DNA from: RGIG3102 sp964507095
Lineage (GTDB): Bacteria > Bacillota > Clostridia > Oscillospirales > Ruminococcaceae
Direction: 5' to 3'
DNA length: 15,068 nucleotides
NCBI GenBank assembly: GCA_964507095.1
Contig: CAZDOS010000043.1
Location: 1-15,068, forward strand
In this document: positions 12,549 to 15,068 of the stretch, one piece after another
Layout of the letters: each line of letters starts with the position of its first letter
How positions within the stretch are numbered: position 1 is the stretch's first letter
The notes under the pieces: generated by a model
Told to the model about the DNA's origin: nothing
Seen by the model: only the letters and a program-made list of their open reading frames with translations
Database searches by the model: none
Translations under genes and position numbers: made by a program

Positions 12549-13856
12549 ATGGATGGGGACAGTCGACTGTACTGGATATTAGCAGGCGTCATGGTCGTTA
12601 TGGCGGCAGTTTTTGCCATCATCGAAACGGCGCTATCCTCTGTGTCGAGAAACAGGATCAAGGTGCTCACTGAGCGCGGAGATCCGAGAGCGGAAAACGC
12701 TCTTTACGCCTTGGATCATTTTGACAAGGCAATAACCACTTTATTGATCTGTACAAATATCGTCCACATTACGGCAGCCGCCCTGGTCACTCTTGTCGTG
12801 ACAAGAAGATGGGGCATAGGCGCCGTGTCTTTAAGTACCATCCTCACCACGATAGTCGTATTCTTCGTCGGTGAAATGCTCCCGAAAAGCATGGCAAAAA
12901 AGAACAGCGAGAAATTCATCCTGCAGTACGCAGGTCTTCTTCGTTTTCTCATGAAGGTGCTGACGCCTTTCTCATTCCTGCTTTCCGCATTGGGACGGTT
13001 CGCATCGAGACACACCAAGTCCGAAGCTGAGATATCGGTCACCGAGGACGAACTGTACGATATCATAGATAACATGGAGGAGGAAGGGACGATAGACGAG
13101 AGCCAGAGCGACCTCATTTCCTCAGCTCTTTCCTTCTCAGACGTGACCGTGGAAGCCATCCTGACTCCGAGGATAGACCTGGTGGCACTGGACGTCGATG
13201 AGGAGCCGGAAGAGATCCTCGAGATACTCAAGAAGACCAACCACTCAAGGATCCCGGTATACGAAGGGACCATAGACAACATCGTCGGAGTGCTGCAGAT
13301 AAGGAAGTTCATGAAGGAATATCTTCGCGAAAGGAAGATCCCACGGCTGAGACCTCTCCTGGATGAGGTGTATTTCACCACATCGTCAATAAAGATAGAC
13401 GAGCTCCTTGCCCAGATGTCCAAGAACAAACTGAACATGGCGGTGATCGTTGACAGTTATGGCGGCACGCTGGGCATCGCAACCGTCGAGGATATCCTTG
13501 AGGAGATCGTCGGCGAGATCTGGGATGAGGATGACGTCATCAAGGAGCCGATTGTCCGGCTTGCAGAACACACCTATGAGGCGGATGCCGGCGAGGTCGT
13601 TGAAGAACTGTTCGACTTCATCGAATACGAGGACCCGGAGGAAAACGAGGAATTCGTCAACATGCCTATAAGCAAGTGGGTCCTCTCCCGGTTCCAGACT
13701 GTGCCTGAAGAAGGGGATTCATTTGATTACCATCATCTGCACGTCACGGTCTCCCGGATGGATCACAACAGGATCCTGAAGGTGAAGGTCGAGGTCGGCG
13801 ACGAGGACATGACGCCTTCCGATGAAGGAGAAGAGAAAGGCGGTGAGGACAGATGA
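12549..13856 (+). CDS. CNNM/CorC-family membrane protein 1 (DUF21-CBS-CorC_HlyC)
   Basis: A 435-residue integral membrane protein of the CNNM/CorC (formerly hemolysin C) family, implicated in Mg2+ efflux and divalent-cation homeostasis. The DUF21 domain spans about 8-150, with GEMLPK at 108-113. It is followed by an acidic helical region, then two CBS domains (about 200-260 with ILTPRIDL at 204-211, and 275-330 with VDSYGGTLGIATVEDILEEIVGEIWDE). The C-terminal CorC_HlyC domain is at about 335-418. Family-conserved polar positions are altered: FSxTE near the first helix reads FAIIE and the GNNLVN motif of its neighbour reads CTNIVH. The start is uncertain: GTG 12534, TTG 12537 and ATG 12549 are in frame. 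AAAGGA at 12527-12532 is very close to the first two and far from the ATG; I chose the ATG because family alignment begins just after it. The stop overlaps the next start as ATGA. Confidence 0.93.
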   Translation: MDGDSRLYWILAGVMVVMAAVFAIIETALSSVSRNRIKVLTERGDPRAENALYALDHFDKAITTLLICTNIVHITAAALVTLVVTRRWGIGAVSLSTILTTIVVFFVGEMLPKSMAKKNSEKFILQYAGLLRFLMKVLTPFSFLLSALGRFASRHTKSEAEISVTEDELYDIIDNMEEEGTIDESQSDLISSALSFSDVTVEAILTPRIDLVALDVDEEPEEILEILKKTNHSRIPVYEGTIDNIVGVLQIRKFMKEYLRERKIPRLRPLLDEVYFTTSSIKIDELLAQMSKNKLNMAVIVDSYGGTLGIATVEDILEEIVGEIWDEDDVIKEPIVRLAEHTYEADAGEVVEELFDFIEYEDPEENEEFVNMPISKWVLSRFQTVPEEGDSFDYHHLHVTVSRMDHNRILKVKVEVGDEDMTPSDEGEEKGGEDR

Positions 13857-15068
13857 CAGGTCTGATACTTGCCGCAATAGGCATAATAATCTGCATATAC
13901 ATGTCCGGTTACTTCTCCTCAACAGAGATCGCCCTTACCTCTGTAAATGAGGTCAGGATGGAGAATGAGGCTGAAGACGGGAACAAGCGCGCACAGAAAG
14001 TGCTCAGGATACTTGATAAGTTCGACAACGCACTGAGCGCAATACTCATAGGGAACAATCTTGTGAATATAGCCGCATCTGCGCTCACTTCAGTGTTTAT
14101 GCTCCTCCTTATGGGAACGGACAGGTGGACCTTCATAGGAACGATAGTCGTTACCATACTTGTCATCATATTCGGAGAGACCATACCGAAGATAACTGCC
14201 AAGATGACCGCTAATACCACCGCCATGATGAATTCGTCGGTGATATGGATGATGATGACCGTCCTCAAGCCTTTCATAGCGCTCATAGTATGGCTCGTTG
14301 AGCTCATCACGAGCGGCATGAAGGACGAGAGCGAAGAGCCGGATGACGAGGAGTCGGTGGAGGAGCTACATTCCATCATCGACACTGCCGAGGATGAGGG
14401 CGTGATAGATGCAGATCAGTCCGAGATAGTTCAGGCGGCAATAGACTTCAGCAGCATCTCTGCCTTTGAAGTCATGACTGCACGAGTGGACATAGACGCG
14501 ATAAACGTGGAGGACTCGGTGGAGGAGATACTCGCCGAGATAGAGGATTCGCCATATACGCGTTTCCCTGTATACGAGGACAGTATAGACAACATAATCG
14601 GAACGCTTCATCTTAATCACCTTCTCAGAGCCATGTCAGAGGACGAGGATGTGGATCTCAGGAGCCTGCTGATGCCTCCTTGCTTCGTTTACAAGACCAT
14701 GAAGCTGCCTAAGGTGCTCAACACCTTGAAATCGGCCAAGCAGCATCTTGCTGTGGTAACGGATGAATACTCCGGAACTCTTGGAGTCATCTCCATGGAG
14801 GACGTTCTGGAGCAGATAGTCGGTGATATCTGGGATGAGACTGACGAGGTTGAGCCGGAGCTGATCCGGGCTGACGAAACCTCTTTCGAGGTTGACGGGG
14901 ACATGATAATAGATGATTTCCTTGAACTTACAGGCATAAACAGCGAGGAGTTCGACTACATGTCCGACACGATAGGAGGCTTCTGCATAGAATATCTTGA
15001 GAAGTTCCCCAAGGCAGGAGACCATTTCACCTATGAGGATTATGAAATCTACGTCGAGGAAGTGGACG
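13853..15068 (+). CDS. CNNM/CorC-family membrane protein 2 (partial, runs off the right edge)
   Basis: At least 405 residues of a second DUF21-CBS-CBS-CorC_HlyC protein; the frame is open to the last base, so only a short C-terminal part is missing. The ATG overlaps the TGA of the preceding paralogue (ATGA), indicating translational coupling in one operon. DUF21 (about 3-155) keeps FSSTEIALTS (21-30), GNNLVN (67-72) and GETIPK (108-113). CBS domains cover about 205-260 and 275-330, ending in DEYSGTLGVISMEDVLEQIVGDIWDE, and CorC_HlyC begins near 335. The usual TPR motif at the entry of CBS1 reads MTAR (208-211), so the proline is replaced by alanine. AUA is a frequent isoleucine codon, unlike dfx or the amidohydrolase gene, suggesting modest expression. 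Family members act in Mg2+ (or Na+-coupled) transport; direct transport by this protein is inferred. Confidence 0.92.
   Translation, partial: MTGLILAAIGIIICIYMSGYFSSTEIALTSVNEVRMENEAEDGNKRAQKVLRILDKFDNALSAILIGNNLVNIAASALTSVFMLLLMGTDRWTFIGTIVVTILVIIFGETIPKITAKMTANTTAMMNSSVIWMMMTVLKPFIALIVWLVELITSGMKDESEEPDDEESVEELHSIIDTAEDEGVIDADQSEIVQAAIDFSSISAFEVMTARVDIDAINVEDSVEEILAEIEDSPYTRFPVYEDSIDNIIGTLHLNHLLRAMSEDEDVDLRSLLMPPCFVYKTMKLPKVLNTLKSAKQHLAVVTDEYSGTLGVISMEDVLEQIVGDIWDETDEVEPELIRADETSFEVDGDMIIDDFLELTGINSEEFDYMSDTIGGFCIEYLEKFPKAGDHFTYEDYEIYVEEVD

Overview
The window looks like chromosome of an anaerobic, moderately GC-rich Firmicute of the class Clostridia. The signs are a T-box leader on metG, TTGACA/TATAAT promoters with 17-18 bp spacers, strong GGAGG-type ribosome binding sites, short Rho-independent terminators after most units, and an O2-tolerance pair (flavodoxin-like protein, desulfoferrodoxin) typical of strict anaerobes. 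The exact genus cannot be read from the sequence.

Layout. Minus strand, 75-3579: metG (methionyl-tRNA synthetase) behind a T-box riboswitch with its own promoter, and upstream of it a short FemX-like peptidoglycan-bridge aminoacyltransferase with its own promoter. Plus strand from 3616: a predicted lipoprotein/membrane protein with an extracytoplasmic alpha/alpha-toroid domain, one membrane span and a charged cytoplasmic tail holding a duplicated motif; a flavodoxin-like protein; a two-iron superoxide reductase (desulfoferrodoxin). Each has its own promoter and terminator.

6735-7660 holds no conventional gene, yet is bounded by a near-consensus promoter (TTGACA-17-TACTAT) and a strong intrinsic terminator. 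The roughly 750-nt transcript between them contains two diverged tandem modules of about 118 nt, each closed by a long-range stem, and further downstream hairpins, one of three stacked helical segments. I read it as a large structured non-coding RNA, possibly of the kind exemplified by OLE, GOLLD and ROOL, or an undescribed one. It is the most interesting part of the window. It also carries tiny ORFs with good Shine-Dalgarno sites, the last abutting the terminator.

Then follow a LysR-type regulator and an M20 amidohydrolase in the same direction, probably regulator and target. A 450-bp AT-rich intergenic region with hairpins and operator-like inverted repeats leads into a two-gene operon: YqhD/butanol-dehydrogenase-type iron alcohol dehydrogenase and a CobA/CobO-type corrinoid adenosyltransferase. 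The window ends in an operon of two overlapping CNNM/CorC-family membrane proteins (DUF21-CBS-CBS-CorC_HlyC); the second runs off the right edge.

All functional calls rest on motifs read by eye; no database search was possible.
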